A DNA stretch of 64,000 nucleotides from NCBI GenBank assembly GCA_030220185.1, contig JASPKZ010002337.1:124001-188000 (forward strand), given 5' to 3'. Made by a program: the position numbers and the translations under genes. This stretch comes from Diploptera punctata. Lineage: Eukaryota; Arthropoda; Insecta; Blattodea; Blaberidae. Of this stretch, positions 22,429 to 33,277 are shown piece by piece. The stretch's first letter is position 1; each line of letters starts with the position of its first letter. Below the pieces are notes generated by a model that saw nothing but the letters and a program-made list of their open reading frames with translations, made no database searches and was not told the DNA's origin.

Positions 22429-22827
22429 ATTTTCCAAGAAGTCCACCGATGTGGTCTCGAGAAAGTGTGCTGCCTTATCAGGCAGTAGGCCCGGGTTCGA
22501 TACCCAGTTGGGACAAGTTCCCTGGGTGGTGATTTTTTCGGGGTTTTTCCTCATCTGTAAGACAAATGTCAGGAAACTTTAAGGCCCAAACGGTCCCTGA
22601 ACATCATCTGGTCATCATTATAATCATTAACGTATTCATTAACTTAAGATTAAGGCCTCTCCTGGCGCATTATTATCATCATCATCATCATCGGGGCAGC
22701 GTAACCCCGCCTTCCAGGCGCCCAAATCTCAGAAGTGGGTTACAATACGCCATGCCAGGAGAGAATACCAAAAATGTCGAAATGACAACCTGGTGACATT
22801 GAACAAAAAAAAAGAATTTTCCAAGAA
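22429..22827 (+). mobile_element. SINE-1A with perfect 12-bp target duplication
   Basis: The body at 22441-22815 runs from GTCCACCGATGTGGTCTCGA, through B box GGTTCGATACC, to 'GGTGACATTGAACAAAAAAA'. ATTTTCCAAGAA occurs at 22429-22440 and again at 22816-22827, a clean duplication typical of LINE-mediated retroposition. This copy defines the SINE-1A boundaries in the window. Confidence 0.93.
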
Positions 22828-22831
22828 TATA

Positions 22832-23140
22832 GGGGGGCACGCCGTAGCGTAGTGGTTAAGGCACTGCGCTACAAGCCGGAAGGTCGAGGGTTCGAGTCCC
22901 AGTGGGGTCAGGATTTTTAAACTGACCCAAACCTTCTGGCGGCACTATGGCCCTGGGGTCGACTCAGCCTCTAACTGAAATGAGTACCAGACGCTTGTTC
23001 TGGGGTAAAGGCGGCCGTCACGCAGGGCTGACAACCCGGCTGACATCAAGTGCCGATTGTCAAGAAAAAGTGGGAGCCTTAACCTCCTACTACCCCAAGG
23101 GCCTCCTGAGGCCTGTAGTGGAATCACTTTACTTTACTTT
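22832..23140 (+). mobile_element. SINE-2
   Basis: tRNA-like head CACGCCGTAGCGTAGTGGTT, B box GGGTTCGAGTCCC at about 22890, conserved body (CTGACCCAAACCTTCTGG, GACTCAGCCTCTAACTGAAA, GGGCTGACAACCCGGCTGAC) and a (CTTTA)n-type tail. It lies directly after SINE-1A. An inverted copy is at 41250-41530. Confidence 0.85.
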
Positions 23141-23199
23141 TTATATGTTCAGTTAACACTATACAAAATAGTATAGCTATTACTCTATGTGGTTGGGAA

Positions 23200-23755
23200 G
23201 TTGTTTGTACCGAATCGAGGAAAATGTTTAAAAACTGAGCGATAGCCAGGTTTTTAATTTCCGAGATTCTGTAAAACACTTGACAAACGTGCGTTGTACA
23301 TCATTTTTTGCGCGATGGTGTTTTCAAAATAATAAATAATAGTAAAATAATAACATATTTTTTAGAAATATTTGCATTCATTATAAACAATTTACTAACG
23401 TTAACCGTGTAGTCAATGTTTATCAGTTGAAACTACAGGAGGCCATGAGACCAAATTAGTAATAAAATGGCAGCAAGTACGTATTTACTGTTTTATATTG
23501 CTTCACATAATGTTCAATTCATTTAAATTTAGTGATTTGTTTCGTTTAATGTACATTAACACTACATTTTCGAAATATATATGTATATACATTGTACGCA
23601 GTATACATAAAAGGCAGTGGTTTTACTTCCCGTTCCAGGTAGGTAATTTGTAGTATTTCAGTACAGTTATTCATAGGTTGGCAATTCCGATATTTAGGAA
23701 ATTGAAATTTCAATCTTGATCGCCATTCTTGTAAGTACGATAGATCGCATTATCA
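23200..23755 (+). repeat. Dispersed repeat R11, copy 1
   Basis: Matches the reverse complement of 47900-48485 over more than 500 bases: CGATAGCCAGGTTTTTAATT, GAGATTCTGTAAAACA, 'TTGCGCGATGGTGTTTTCAAAATAAT' landmarks, GCAAGTACGTATTTA, GGTTGGCAATTCCGA. There is no conserved frame. The class is unknown. Confidence 0.75.
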
Positions 23756-23769
23756 TGCAAGAAAGATAT

Positions 23770-23771
<2 letters not shown>

Positions 23772-23842
<71 letters not shown>
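23772..23842. repeat. (GT)n microsatellite
   Basis: About 70 bases of TG dinucleotides ending at GTGAGTGTGT. Confidence 0.97.
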
Positions 23843-23845
<3 letters not shown>

Positions 23846-24284
23846 TGTGTACTGTAGGTTGTTATAACATTACGAGAAAATAGAATGCACTGATAACGTA
23901 ACTTTGAAAACAATAATACAAAGAAACTCCATGATAAACTGCAATATACTGAAAGAGCGAGACTTTAATGCCACAGGCGTTATTTTAAAGGAGATAACAC
24001 TATTTTAACGGTCCGCTGTTTCTCCTGCTATTCGTAATTAATATTCCGGATTAACAGAGAGACGGATATTAAAATTTCTCTCTCCAGATTCCCTTTACAA
24101 AGAAATTAAATTTTCTTTCGAGGACACTAGATAACGTAAAATAAAAAAAAAAAAAAGCTTAACTCATCGCAGCATATCTTGAAACCGCAATTAGGTTCAT
24201 ATGTGTAACATATTCATAATGTAATGTGACGAGTGATTTTCAAATCATTGATAAATTCACGAAGTTACGACTCTTCCGGCAGGA
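23843..24284. other. Mostly unassigned, with an R6 scrap
   Basis: About 24222-24265 matches the first 45 bases of R6 (GACGAGTGATTTTCAAATCA, then GATAAATTCACGA). The rest holds nothing recognisable. Confidence 0.45.
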
Positions 24285-25120
24285 ACTTTATCCCCAGGGT
24301 CCCGAATCTCAATATTTTCAGCCTCGTGAAAGAACCTGAAGCCTGGATAAGTGTACCTCCGAACAAAATTTAACTGATTCAAGTAATACAGGACTATTCA
24401 GAAAGAAGGAATAGACTTCAAACATTTATTTCTTCCAAACTACAAAAAATAAAAACACAATTCCAACACTCCTGCAAAGAGAAAAGTTTGAAGTTCCCAT
24501 CACGGCCGCATTGGCGCTTTTGCTTGTCATGTTGATTGTTTGTATCAAAATGGCGACACAACGGGATGTAGGATTGGAAGAGGAGAGCAAAATATCAACT
24601 GCAGGTCATCCGACCTAACACCGTGTGATGTTTATCTGTGGGGTTACGTAAAAGGCCGTGTTTTTATCCCCCCTTTGCCTGACACTTTTGAAAATCTGAG
24701 ACATCGAATTGTTGAAGCTGTGAATTCGTTAACTAGAGACTAGCTGATTTATTTTTTTAACTTTACCTTTGTCTTTAGTTTGATTTACTTCTTGTTTGGC
24801 TGAAACTAACCGAACTCCCTTTGATTGTGTGGCAAGAAATGAGCCACCGTTTTGATATTTGTCGTGTAATACACGGTGCTCATATTGAATGCATAAAATT
24901 GTGAAATTTAAACTTATCACTTTCCAGGAACGTTGGAATTGTGTCTATACTTTTTGCAGTTTGGAAGAAATAAATGTTTGAAGTCTGTTGCTTCTTTCTG
25001 AATAGCCTTGTATTTTAGTTTCCTACTTAAATGTCTCCTCTTGGCGATGTACTAACCACATGTCATTCTCTCTTTTCTATAGGGAAATATGCGTAACTAA
25101 ATTAATCTGGAATCAAGATA
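24285..25120 (+). mobile_element. SINE-4 split by a mariner
   Basis: 24285-24386 matches the SINE-4 middle (CAATATTTTCAGCCTCGTGA, 'GAACAAAATTTAACTGA') and 25013-25120 its 3' part (CTTAAATGTCTCCTCTTGG, 'AACCACATGTCATT'). The break lies in the same AT-rich segment of SINE-4 that the MITE interrupts at 8699. The head is missing. Confidence 0.72.
24389..25010 (+). mobile_element. Deleted mariner-like element with transposase remnant
   Basis: Flanked by TA at 24387-24388 and 25011-25012, with ends CAGGACTATTC and GAATAGCCTTG. A plus-strand frame (24540-24743) contains PCDVYLWGYVKGRVFIPPLP and then NLRHRIVEAVNSLTRD. The PDLTPCD(Y/F)xLWGYVK pattern is the C-terminal catalytic region of mariner-type transposases; here SSDLTPCD holds the third acidic residue. 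About 75 bases are inserted near 24748-24826. It is nonfunctional. Confidence 0.9.
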
Positions 25121-25871
25121 CCAGCCGAGAAATCCTTAATTTTACACATCTTAGACTCTGTTGTTAGGATATTTACATAATGAATCAAAATGGAATGCCT
25201 TAAAATATCTTACATAGTGGCCTCCGTAAAATGAAAGTTAGGGAATGGAAAAAGGAAGTCATGAAGATTGATGAGTGGAGGAGGTTTGTGCATAGACTTA
25301 GATATGGATAGGAAAGAAACCAAGTTTCGCGTACATGCCACAAACGACGCTAGTGTAAAACTATCCTGCTGACATCTAATATATTACTGTGGTACTAATA
25401 TAAAATTCAACACCGTCTGGTGGTAAAATTATGAATTACTAAAGCAAATAGTTACCTTTTAGGTTCTACAGGGAAGCAAATAAAATATGTTTTCCTTTCC
25501 CATATGAAGACTTTCAGCCTGGAGCTCAACATTTAAACCCCATTTTCTCTTTGTGCAGTGTATGTATCGGAAATTCAATTTACAAAATGGCTAATTTCCC
25601 TAACTGTCAAGTGCAAACACGCCGTGCGCCTTACATTTGTTTCATTAGTTACATATTGTGTGACTATGAACTAAAAGCGCTAATATTCCTTTGTTCATTG
25701 TAGTTCCTCGCACATTTTTAGGTTTCACTGTACGCAGTTTCTCCTCTGAATATTCTGTGATTTGTGAAGGTAGCCAAAGCCCACCGTGGGTTGAGAAATA
25801 AGTAGGGAAGGGCACTTCGCATAGTGTTATTTGTAAGCATCAGATAACATTCGAGTTGCTAGTTTTCTTGT
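25121..25871. other. Largely unassigned
   Basis: About 25215-25320 reads MKVREWKKEVMKIDEWRRFV on plus, which vaguely resembles a LINE end but is not conclusive. Otherwise nothing is recognisable. Confidence 0.35.
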
Positions 25872-26101
25872 GATAATCGCAGTGGCGTGCGGTGATCAGA
25901 GCAATTATCCCAGCTGTATGAAGAAAATATGACTTATAGTTTATAAAAACTTTATTCCGAATTATTCAGTTCATAAATAATATGAACACTTATTACTTAA
26001 ATGTTTTTCCATTAATCTTCCATAATAATACAACATATAAAATGAACATTTTAAAATTCATACTCATGCACAATTCAATATATTTAATATAAGCAACACA
26101 T

Positions 26102-26218
26102 GCTTACTTACTTACTTACTTACTGGCACTATCGAACCCGTAGGTTCATGGCCGCACGGACATAAGCTCTCCATACATCCCTATCCTGAGCTAATGCTTT
26201 CCAATCGTTTCCTGTATG
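26102..26218 (-). mobile_element. LINE-3 3' end with tail
   Basis: Short 3' end of LINE-3 with the tail visible as (TTAC)n at about 26104-26122, then TGGCACTATCGAACCCGTAG. It breaks off near CCAATCGTTTCCTGTATG. It lies within the hAT-like element. Confidence 0.82.
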
Positions 26219-26428
26219 CAGTGATACCAAAATGCCTAGTATTTTTTTAAGATCGTAAATCTGAAATTGGCCTACATTTTTGTACGTTATTTTTCTCGTT
26301 GAAAAGTTTGCATGAAAAGGGTATCGTATGTAAATTATAAACTATACACTTACATTAATTTTTACTAAATTCACAAATCAAATTTATTAGTAACACTTTA
26401 AGCCTCGTAAAAACAACATATTAAAAAC

Positions 26429-26745
26429 GCATTTGAACGAACTTTTTTTTCCCCGCTCTTCTCTCCTGGCATGGCGTACTTGTAACCTACTTCTGAGGTT
26501 GGGGCGCCTGGAAGGCGGGGTTACGGATGAATATGAATGATGATTGCGATGGCCAAATGATTTCGGGTTCGGGGACCGTTTGGGCCTTACATTTTTCCTG
26601 ACATTTGTCTTACAGGTGATGAAAAACCCCGATAAATACCACACCCAGAAAAACTGTCCCAACCGGGGATTGAACTCGGGCCCGCTGCGTGACAAGGCAG
26701 CACGCTACCTCGAGACCACAGCGGTGGACGCATTTGAACGAACTT
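26429..26745 (-). mobile_element. SINE-1A with perfect 16-bp target duplication
   Basis: GCATTTGAACGAACTT occurs at 26429-26444 and 26730-26745, on either side of a minus-strand SINE-1A (body 26445-26729). The tRNA-like head is at 26650-26729 (CCACAGCGGTGGAC at the edge). It lacks the CATC-rich middle seen in 22441-22815. It inserted after the hAT-like element. Confidence 0.93.
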
Positions 26746-27425
26746 AGTGCCGATATTAAATTCAACTGTTGCTTTCCACAAATAATAATATGAACACGTT
26801 TGTTAATTCAATTGTTATTCAGATAGGCTATATAATACAAATAAACTTCTTAAACAGGTTGCTATAGATAACAAAACGTACCACATAATTTTATTTAATT
26901 AATTATTTTTGTGTTTTTTTAAAATATAACTAGCATAAATTAAATATTAGGCCTACAAATTAAAAACTCTTATTTCGAAAAATTCTACATTGACGTATTG
27001 GCGCTTCCCAAATCAGCAAACCATGTCTCTTCGTCAAATGAATCGATAGATCGAAACGTCATTCGTTCTTGTGTATACATAATCGAGTTGTGACGTTAAC
27101 TGGATCAAGCTAGCTGGTATTCAATCAAAAGTCAATGGAACAAGACACAAGCTTCGTCTACTGGATTATTGTTGGTTTAGTGTGGCTTATCGCTGGACAT
27201 AGCAGGAAGTGATGTAATTCGCTTGCATGGATTTATCTGTAGCGCAATAGCTGGTGTTGGTGGGGATAACATAAAGGAAGCACTATGTGTTCCTCTACGG
27301 AGATAATGTGAATATGCAGACGGCTACGTAAAAAACCGGATGCGTTAAATGACTACTGGCTTTTGTTTTTTTATGTTCACGCGTAATTAATTTGAATTAA
27401 ATTTGGCAAATATATTATTTTATTT

Positions 27426-27833
27426 TAATCCAAAATTATTTTTTTTGCAAATGCCCCAGGTTGTCTTTCGACATTCCTGGTATTCTCTACTGGCATGGCG
27501 TACTTGTAACCCACTTATGAGGTTGGGGCGCCTGGAAGGCGGGGTTACGTTGCCCCGATGATATGATGGATGACGATGATGATGATAGTGGTGCGCCAGG
27601 AGAGTCCCTAATCCTAAGCTTAATCTAAGATGAATATGAGTGATGATGATTGCGATGGCCATATGATTTCGGGGACCGATTGGGCCTAAGTTTTCCTGAC
27701 ATTTGTCTTACAGGTGAGAAAAAATCCCGATAGAAACCTCACCCAGAAAAACTGTCCCGACCGGGGATCGAACCCGGGCCCGCTGCGTGACAAGGCTCGA
27801 GACCACAGCGGTGGACACTAATCCAAAATTATT
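27426..27833 (-). mobile_element. SINE-1A with perfect 15-bp target duplication
   Basis: TAATCCAAAATTATT flanks the body (27426-27440 and 27819-27833). The body at 27441-27818 runs on the minus strand from CCGCTGTGGTCTCGAG to the GGCGTACTTGTAACCCACTT block and on to the tail. The head lost a few bases of the anticodon region (ACAAGGCTCGAGACC). Confidence 0.93.
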
Positions 27834-27898
27834 AATATCCGTAATTACCCCAGCAGTGCTCGGGTAGCTGGGGTTGAAGGCACGCCACTGGATAACCG

Positions 27899-28319
27899 AC
27901 TGTAAAGTATTTAAAACTAAGGCAGAGGGAGGTGCTGTGCAGTGTGTGTAAGAATCCATGAACATTCAACTAGTTTACACAAGTCAGACATTGAAACGAA
28001 GACAATAGAAACACAGAAAGTACTTGAAGCTGTCTGGGCTTGGCAGTTATGTCTTCTAAATGTGCAGTTAAATCTTAATCTGGGACAATAATCTGTAGAA
28101 AATAGTCTTGCTCACGTCTGGAAGAATGTAATCAATAAACTATTGTGGCCATAGAAAGATGTTCCTCATGGCAGATTTATTGTATTGTTCTCCTTCCACT
28201 CAGTAATCAATGCTTTTTATTATATTCTATCTTCAGATCTTCAACTTTTCCTCTTATGAATTTGAACTTTCAAACTTAAAGTTACAAACTAAGTTTCAAT
28301 TATCATTATATTAAATTAA
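27899..28319. other. No recognisable feature
   Basis: Unassigned DNA between the hAT-like element and R12. Confidence 0.4.
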
Positions 28320-28640
28320 ATTGGACGGCGTTATGCAACAACCGGCTATGCGTCGTAATGTAAGTTTCGAGAAAAAATACGTTTAAAATTTAAGTCAATC
28401 TTCACGCCAAACGAACAATACTGGATCGTGCAACATATTTTCCTTGTTACACAGTTATGCATCAACAATCTAAAAGTGGGAACATTTGACGCTTAGTTGC
28501 ATGATTCAAAATTTAGGTTAGCATTTATGAAAATCTGGTTTCATAGCCGTTTGTTGCAAAACATGGAATCTCTAATAGAACAGTGTATAGATAAATATCT
28601 ATACTGGAAACACTATTTGTAATATGTGCAGGTTGAGTAG
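28320..28640 (+). repeat. Dispersed repeat R12, copy 1
   Basis: Reverse complement of about 52040-52290: AACGGCTATGAAA-type and GTTATGCATCAACA-type blocks, ACATTTGACGCTTA and GTTTGTTGCAAAACAT. It is noncoding. Only two copies are seen. Confidence 0.65.
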
Positions 28641-28689
28641 AATAACAGGCCTTGTGGTCTTAACTCTGCCTGAATAAATAAAATATTAT

Positions 28690-29058
28690 GTAGGCTAGTG
28701 GTTATGCTCCATGCCACTACTTCCGAGGATCGCGGGTTCATACCCGATCGAGGTCGATATATTTTTTTAGTACGGAAAAATCCAAGGTGAATGTTCTCCC
28801 GAAGGGACTTTAGGCCGTGGGCTCCGAGTCTGAAGATTTTCAGGCTAGTAAAATATCCTTAACCCTGACTAAGAGGCCTCTAAGCAAAATTTACCGACAC
28901 CAACGCTAGTAATATATTAGTTGCCAGTTAGATGTCTCATTTGGTCGGTGTGTTGATCGCATGCCATCCATGACATCTAGGAGTAAATAAAGTAACTAAA
29001 AATTAACTTGGTCTAGTAACTCCTTGTAAAGGAGAAGGTATGGTTCAACAATGGGCAA
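28690..29058 (+). mobile_element. SINE-4, uninterrupted reference copy
   Basis: tRNA-like head TAGGCTAGTGGTTATGCTCC with B-box-like GGTTCATACCC, then AAAAATCCAAGGTGAATG, CCGAGTCTGAAGATTTTCAG, TAAGCAAAATTTACCGACA, GTTAGATGTCTCATTTGG, CCATGACATCTAGGAG and TTAACTTGGTCTAGTAACTC. This copy gives the order used to recognise the split copies at 8450 and 24285. Confidence 0.87.
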
Positions 29059-29072
29059 CGCCATTATATATA

Positions 29073-29259
<187 letters not shown>

Positions 29260-29261
29260 TT

Positions 29262-29600
29262 AAAGAAGGGATAAGGTCAGAAACAGCACAATAAGGGAAA
29301 TTATGCAAGTTGAAAAAAAAATATATTAGGAAAACTAGAAGAAAAACGTTTGAAATATTATGGACACCTCATAAGAATGGAAGAAGAGAGAATATCAAAG
29401 AAGATCCTTAATTGTAAAGCTAATGGAAGAAGTGGAAGAGGCAGGCCTAGAGAACGATGGATGGATGAAGTGAAGAGAAGTATGGAAGCCAGAGATTTGA
29501 GGGAAGAAGATGCTTTAGACAGGAACCTGTGGCGACAAATCACTTTGGGTTCTAGGAGAAACACTGTACTGTATTGTGTATAATTCCTAAATAAAAAAAT

Positions 29601-29639
<39 letters not shown>
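29262..29639 (+). mobile_element. LINE 3' fragment with (TTA)n tail
   Basis: Frame 29350-29583 reads KYYGHLIRMEEERISKKILN, then GRGRPRERWMDEVKRSM, and ends with NLWRQITLGSRR. It closes with a (TTA)n run at 29604-29639. The family is related to LINE-1/2/4 but distinct. It directly follows the compound microsatellite. Confidence 0.82.
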
Positions 29640-29640
<1 letters not shown>

Positions 29641-29709
29641 TGATACATCACAACGCTTTTCTGGGAGAAATTTCAAGTTAGGTTTCGGTATGAAATGTTG
29701 ACATTTCCC
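29641..29709 (+). mobile_element. Long-TIR MITE, solo right end
   Basis: CATCACAACGCTTTTCTGGG, then GGTTTCGGTATGAAATGTTG match the right TIR of 8699-9109 and 57448-57834. No left end is nearby. Confidence 0.75.
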
Positions 29710-29734
29710 AAACCATTCACGCACACATTCATAC

Positions 29735-29812
29735 TAAACATGATGAATATGATGATGATGATGATTATTATGATGACCAGGTATTCGGGAACTGTTTTGG
29801 TCTTAAGGGGAC
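29735..29812 (-). mobile_element. SINE-1 scrap
   Basis: (GAT)n followed by ATTCGGGAACTGTTTTGGTC, matching the middle of SINE-1 in reverse, then a break. Short and decayed. Confidence 0.45.
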
Positions 29813-29913
29813 CGACTGGTGAATTAAAAAAAAAGTTTTCATCTAATTGTTTTTAAAATGTTATCACACACATTACATGCTTATATAATGGTTTCTGTTT
29901 CAGAGTTATGATT

Positions 29914-29950
<37 letters not shown>

Positions 29951-29963
29951 AGAAAAATGAATG

Positions 29964-30038
29964 CTTGAGTCGGGATTCGAACTCGAGTCTCTTCTAAAGT
30001 CTGTACCTTTAGCGCTCTAACCAACTGAGCTACTCAAG
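29964..30038 (-). tRNA. tRNA-like sequence, left arm of type 1 (probably not a functional tRNA)
   Basis: Minus strand: TTGAGTAGCTCAGTTGGTTA, an anticodon arm with a six-pair stem or a nine-base loop around GGTACAGAC, an enlarged variable region, and a T loop GTTCGAATC. The A and B boxes look intact. The unusual anticodon arm and the repeat context argue for a tRNA-derived repeat. Confidence 0.55.
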
Positions 30039-30205
30039 AATTCCAATACAAGCATACAATTTTCTTATACATGTAGAAAAAAAAAAAAAATTTTTTGCTT
30101 AACTGTTACGTTAGCCGCGAGATGGCAGTTGGAACAATTTCAGCTACCTCTTGTGTGAATTGAGAATACTACATGTATAAGAAAATTGTATGCTTGTATT
30201 GGAAT

Positions 30206-30279
30206 TCTTGAGTAGCTCAGTTGGTTAGAGCGCTAAAGGTACAGACTTTAGAGACTCGAGTTCGAATCCCGACTCAAGC
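30206..30279 (+). tRNA. tRNA-like sequence, right arm of type 1 (probably not a functional tRNA)
   Basis: Acceptor TCTTGAG pairs with CTCAAGC except at the outermost position. D arm is GCTC/GAGC; anticodon stem CTAAA/TTTAG encloses a nine-base loop, or six pairs around GTACAGA with U33; the T arm TCGAG/CCCGA has one mismatch and loop TTCGAAT. About 74 bases. The geometry is close to but not the same as a normal tRNA. Confidence 0.6.
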
Positions 30280-30345
30280 ATTCATTTTTCTTTTCATATC
30301 ATATTTGCCTTCATTGCCAAATGTCAAAAATATATTTATAATATC

Positions 30346-31500
30346 TATATATATATATATATTTATATATTTATATCTTCTTAAAATGCTCCTTACGATG
30401 CACTTTATAAATATTCTTTCATGATATCTGAGATTAAGAATCTTTATGGTTCCACTGAACACATACTATGCAAACAAAAACTCATAAAGGGAGGATAATG
30501 CTCATTTTTAATTTTACACTCCCATGCATTTCCATAACGATTTAAAAGAATACATGTGCCTTACACTAGTAAACTGCATAGCAAATTTCAAATTTGAATT
30601 AGCATATATTGGGGAGACTAACCACAACATTTTACTTTGATAGCATTAAATTTGCATCGTAAGGAACATTTTAAGTTTTTTGAAAAGTAAAAAAAAATAT
30701 GGTAACAGAGAAAAATACATATTCAAGTCTAAGTAGCAATGCTGACCACACGTGCAAGGGTATATAAACTCTTACGTCACGGACTCAATTTTGTTTCTAC
30801 AATAAATGTTTTTACATGAAAATGATTCTAAAAAATCAGAGTTTTTTCAAAATAAAAAAAAAAAACAATTCTTCTTTCCCCCATTTTATTCAACATCCAA
30901 TCGGTGCTCTTAAAGTTTCCAGACATTTGCCTTTAAATCTATTTAGTTACATCATAGAAATATAGTCCAAAGTGGATTTATATTCAATGGATGCACGCTG
31001 AATGATAGTTGGGTATGAGGGCACAATTTGTGTGAAGAGCTCACATGCGTGGCTGCTTTCAAAGGTTTCCACATGCTGGTATGAAACCCAAGAACAAATG
31101 CAGTTTCCTCAAACTGATATGACACGACCTGAAAGTCAATTGTGCTTTCCACTCATATCTGGTTATGAAATTCTGTTCTGTCCATATTTATAAAACATAA
31201 ATTTCATATCAAGAAGTGGATGCACTGTGCCAGTCCTATTGTTCTCGAATGAGGACAACACGTTGCAGTCTTCCATTTTATATAGAAAAATGTTTACTGC
31301 ATTCATAAATGAATATAAGACAATTTATTGGTACAATATGCAGTACTACAATATTGTCGTATGTTATTTTGGACACGGCTGTATGGGAAGATAAGGACAT
31401 TGCTTAATAAGAAATGTTTTTTAATGATATTTTTAATTTTTTCTAAAGAAAAACTAAACTACTCTTGAATAGAGACCGTCAGATTCTATGTATTAATTAA
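30346..31500. other. Unassigned, with an inverted repeat
   Basis: AAAATGCTCCTTACGATGC (about 30385) and GCATCGTAAGGAACATTTTA (about 30653) are inverted partners about 270 bases apart, perhaps arms of another small foldback. Around 30950-31200 the composition is less AT-rich, and minus-strand broken frames give protein-like stretches without any recognised motif. No gene is called. Confidence 0.4.
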
Positions 31501-31535
31501 TTTATTATTATTATTATTAATAATATTATTATTAA

Positions 31536-31592
<57 letters not shown>

Positions 31593-31601
31593 TACTACTA
31601 C
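31501..31601. repeat. (ATT)n microsatellite
   Basis: Imperfect (TTA)n and (TAC)n run. Confidence 0.93.
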
Positions 31602-31709
31602 TATATGTCGATGGACATGGATTTCTTGAAGAGAGCGTCAAGATGTTCAAAATTAGAAGAAAAAAAATCATTCGATATTAGATTATATAAGATACAAGCA
31701 ATTAAATTG

Positions 31710-31785
31710 GTATAGCCGGGTTTTAACCCCTCACCCTCCGGACCAGAGATAAGCAACATAACAACTAGTCAACCACGGCCGACAT
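31710..31785 (-). mobile_element. SINE-4 head fragment
   Basis: The reverse of the tRNA-like head: a degenerate B box near GGGTTTTAACCCC, then ACTAGTCAACCACGGCCGAC, as at 57400-57426. Nothing of the SINE body remains. Confidence 0.65.
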
Positions 31786-32269
31786 CCGTTATTATAAGAA
31801 TATAATAATATTTTTTTACAAATACGATGGAAATATTGTGACTGATTCACAAACAAGAGGACTTTTTAAAAACGGTGGCAGATGTGATATATTCAACATT
31901 TGTCGTTTATATAGTCATAAAAGGGAATATTGTGCTTAGAGAACGAGGTGCAGATATAAAAAATACAACGTTTTTATCAAGCAAGGCGTATTAATTTTTA
32001 TTTCTATTATTTCGAATAATTTGCGGAATTTCCCAATCAGCACTCAAAGCTTTCTCCATATTTCGTACGGTATTCTAAAATGACGGCCCTGAATTGAGCA
32101 TCGTAATAGTACATCTGAAGTCTTATTTATGCAGTTTTATTAACTTAATTAAAGATAAGAAATTCAATATAATATAAAATAATGCAACGGTACGATAAGA
32201 GGATGGAGTACTAATTTGTATTCGTTAAGAAATTATGCTCTCGTCTATGGATTCTGGCGTAAACATTTT
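31786..32269. other. No recognisable feature
   Basis: AT-rich and unassigned. Confidence 0.4.
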
Positions 32270-32825
32270 AACTCATATGTAGAAAATAGAATCGCACAAA
32301 CGAAACAAGCAATAAATACTTTAAACTCTGTTTGTTGGAGCAAGAATATTACAACAAATTGAAAATTACAAATATCTCAAACCATAATTCAAAGCATTTT
32401 AACATATGGTGCTGAAGTTAGGCAAATTCCTACCGGGGAAATGAAAAGAATTTTAAGTAGAGAAATGGACGTTTTAAGAAGAATAGCTGGAAAATCTAGA
32501 ATTGATAGAATACGAAATAAAGAAATAAGGGAAATTATGGGTGTATAAGAGGAGCCGGACATGATAGACATTATAGAAAATAAAACATCACAGTGGTATG
32601 GCCATGTCAAAAGAATGCCAGACCAAAGATTGCCTAAAATTGTTATGGAATGGATCCCAATGGAAAGGAGTAAGAGAGAAAAACCGAAGAAAACTTGGAT
32701 AGACAGGGTACAAGCGGCTATGAATATCAGAGGATTGGAGGAAGATCAATGGATAGACAGAGAGGAATGACGCTTGGTTTCCGGAAGACGACGGCAGCTG
32801 CCATGATGCCGGATGATGATGATGT
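32270..32825 (+). mobile_element. LINE-2 3' fragment
   Basis: Longer copy of LINE-2. It contains the frame of 2120-2485, broken by TAA near 32546 and TGA at 32768. The readable part at 32561-32770 gives QWYGHVKRMPDQRLPKIVME and then KREKPKKTWIDRVQAAMN. It ends in (GAT)n at about 32811-32823. Relative to 2044-2507 it extends about 75 bases further upstream. Confidence 0.87.
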
Positions 32826-33277
32826 AGAACGTTCCTTTCCATCCTTGTATCGTAATATATTATTTTCGTTTGATATACTTTGTAATATGCCGTATAAATA
32901 TGCAGCCTAAATTTTCTCAGAATTATGTACTGAAATATTTCAACGAGTACAGAAACTGGAAGTAAAAGAGGGAGATTATTTTTATGAAAGGACGAAGTCG
33001 CTATCTGGATTAAAAATTCAAAAGGTTGGAAGATATCAGAGGCCATGAAATAGGATGAAATGAAGAAATAGCATTCAATAGAAGAAAAAATAGTTATTTC
33101 AGATACATTCATTTAGTGGTAGGTAGACAAGGGGAATTCGGGCGACATTTTATAAAATAATTTTTATTTTAGTGTAAGATTATATTTTTAAACAAACTAC
33201 ATGATCAAAAATAAATAGACACTCCTATGTATCTAAACGATATTTAATATACAACTTAATTAATTTGTATTCCATGA
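32826..33277. other. Unassigned
   Basis: No conserved motif. The long minus-strand frame at 32588-33112 is antisense to LINE-2 and runs into this interval by chance. Confidence 0.4.

Larger units (their letters stand above)
25872..27898. mobile_element. hAT-like element of about 2.0 kb with nested insertions
   Basis: The body at 25880-27890 begins CAGTGGCGTGC and ends GCACGCCACTG, a short TIR of the kind common in hAT elements. It is flanked by GATAATCG (25872-25879) and GATAACCG (27891-27898), an 8-bp target duplication with one change. The interior has no transposase frame but contains LINE-3 (26102-26218) and two SINE-1A copies. Without those insertions it would be about 1.2 kb. Confidence 0.78.
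29946..30345. mobile_element. tRNA-like inverted-pair element, type 1
   Basis: The left arm at about 29946-30070 and right arm at about 30170-30300 are near-perfect reverse complements. Each holds a tRNA-like sequence. The outer ends are ATGAAAAGAAAAATGAATGC and its complement. The spacer at about 30072-30168 contains GAGATGGCAGTTGGAAC. (TA)n lies on the left (29922-29945), and after the right arm comes GCCAAATGTCAAAAATATAT then another (TA)n. No protein is encoded. It resembles an inverted dimer of a tRNA-headed element. Confidence 0.8.

Noticed and set aside
31002..31193. Possible decayed exon
   Set aside because: Both strands give protein-like stretches but with no recognised motif or splice support; too weak to call.
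32588..33112. 174-codon minus-strand open frame
   Set aside because: Its first half is antisense to the LINE-2 coding region, and the rest lacks motifs.
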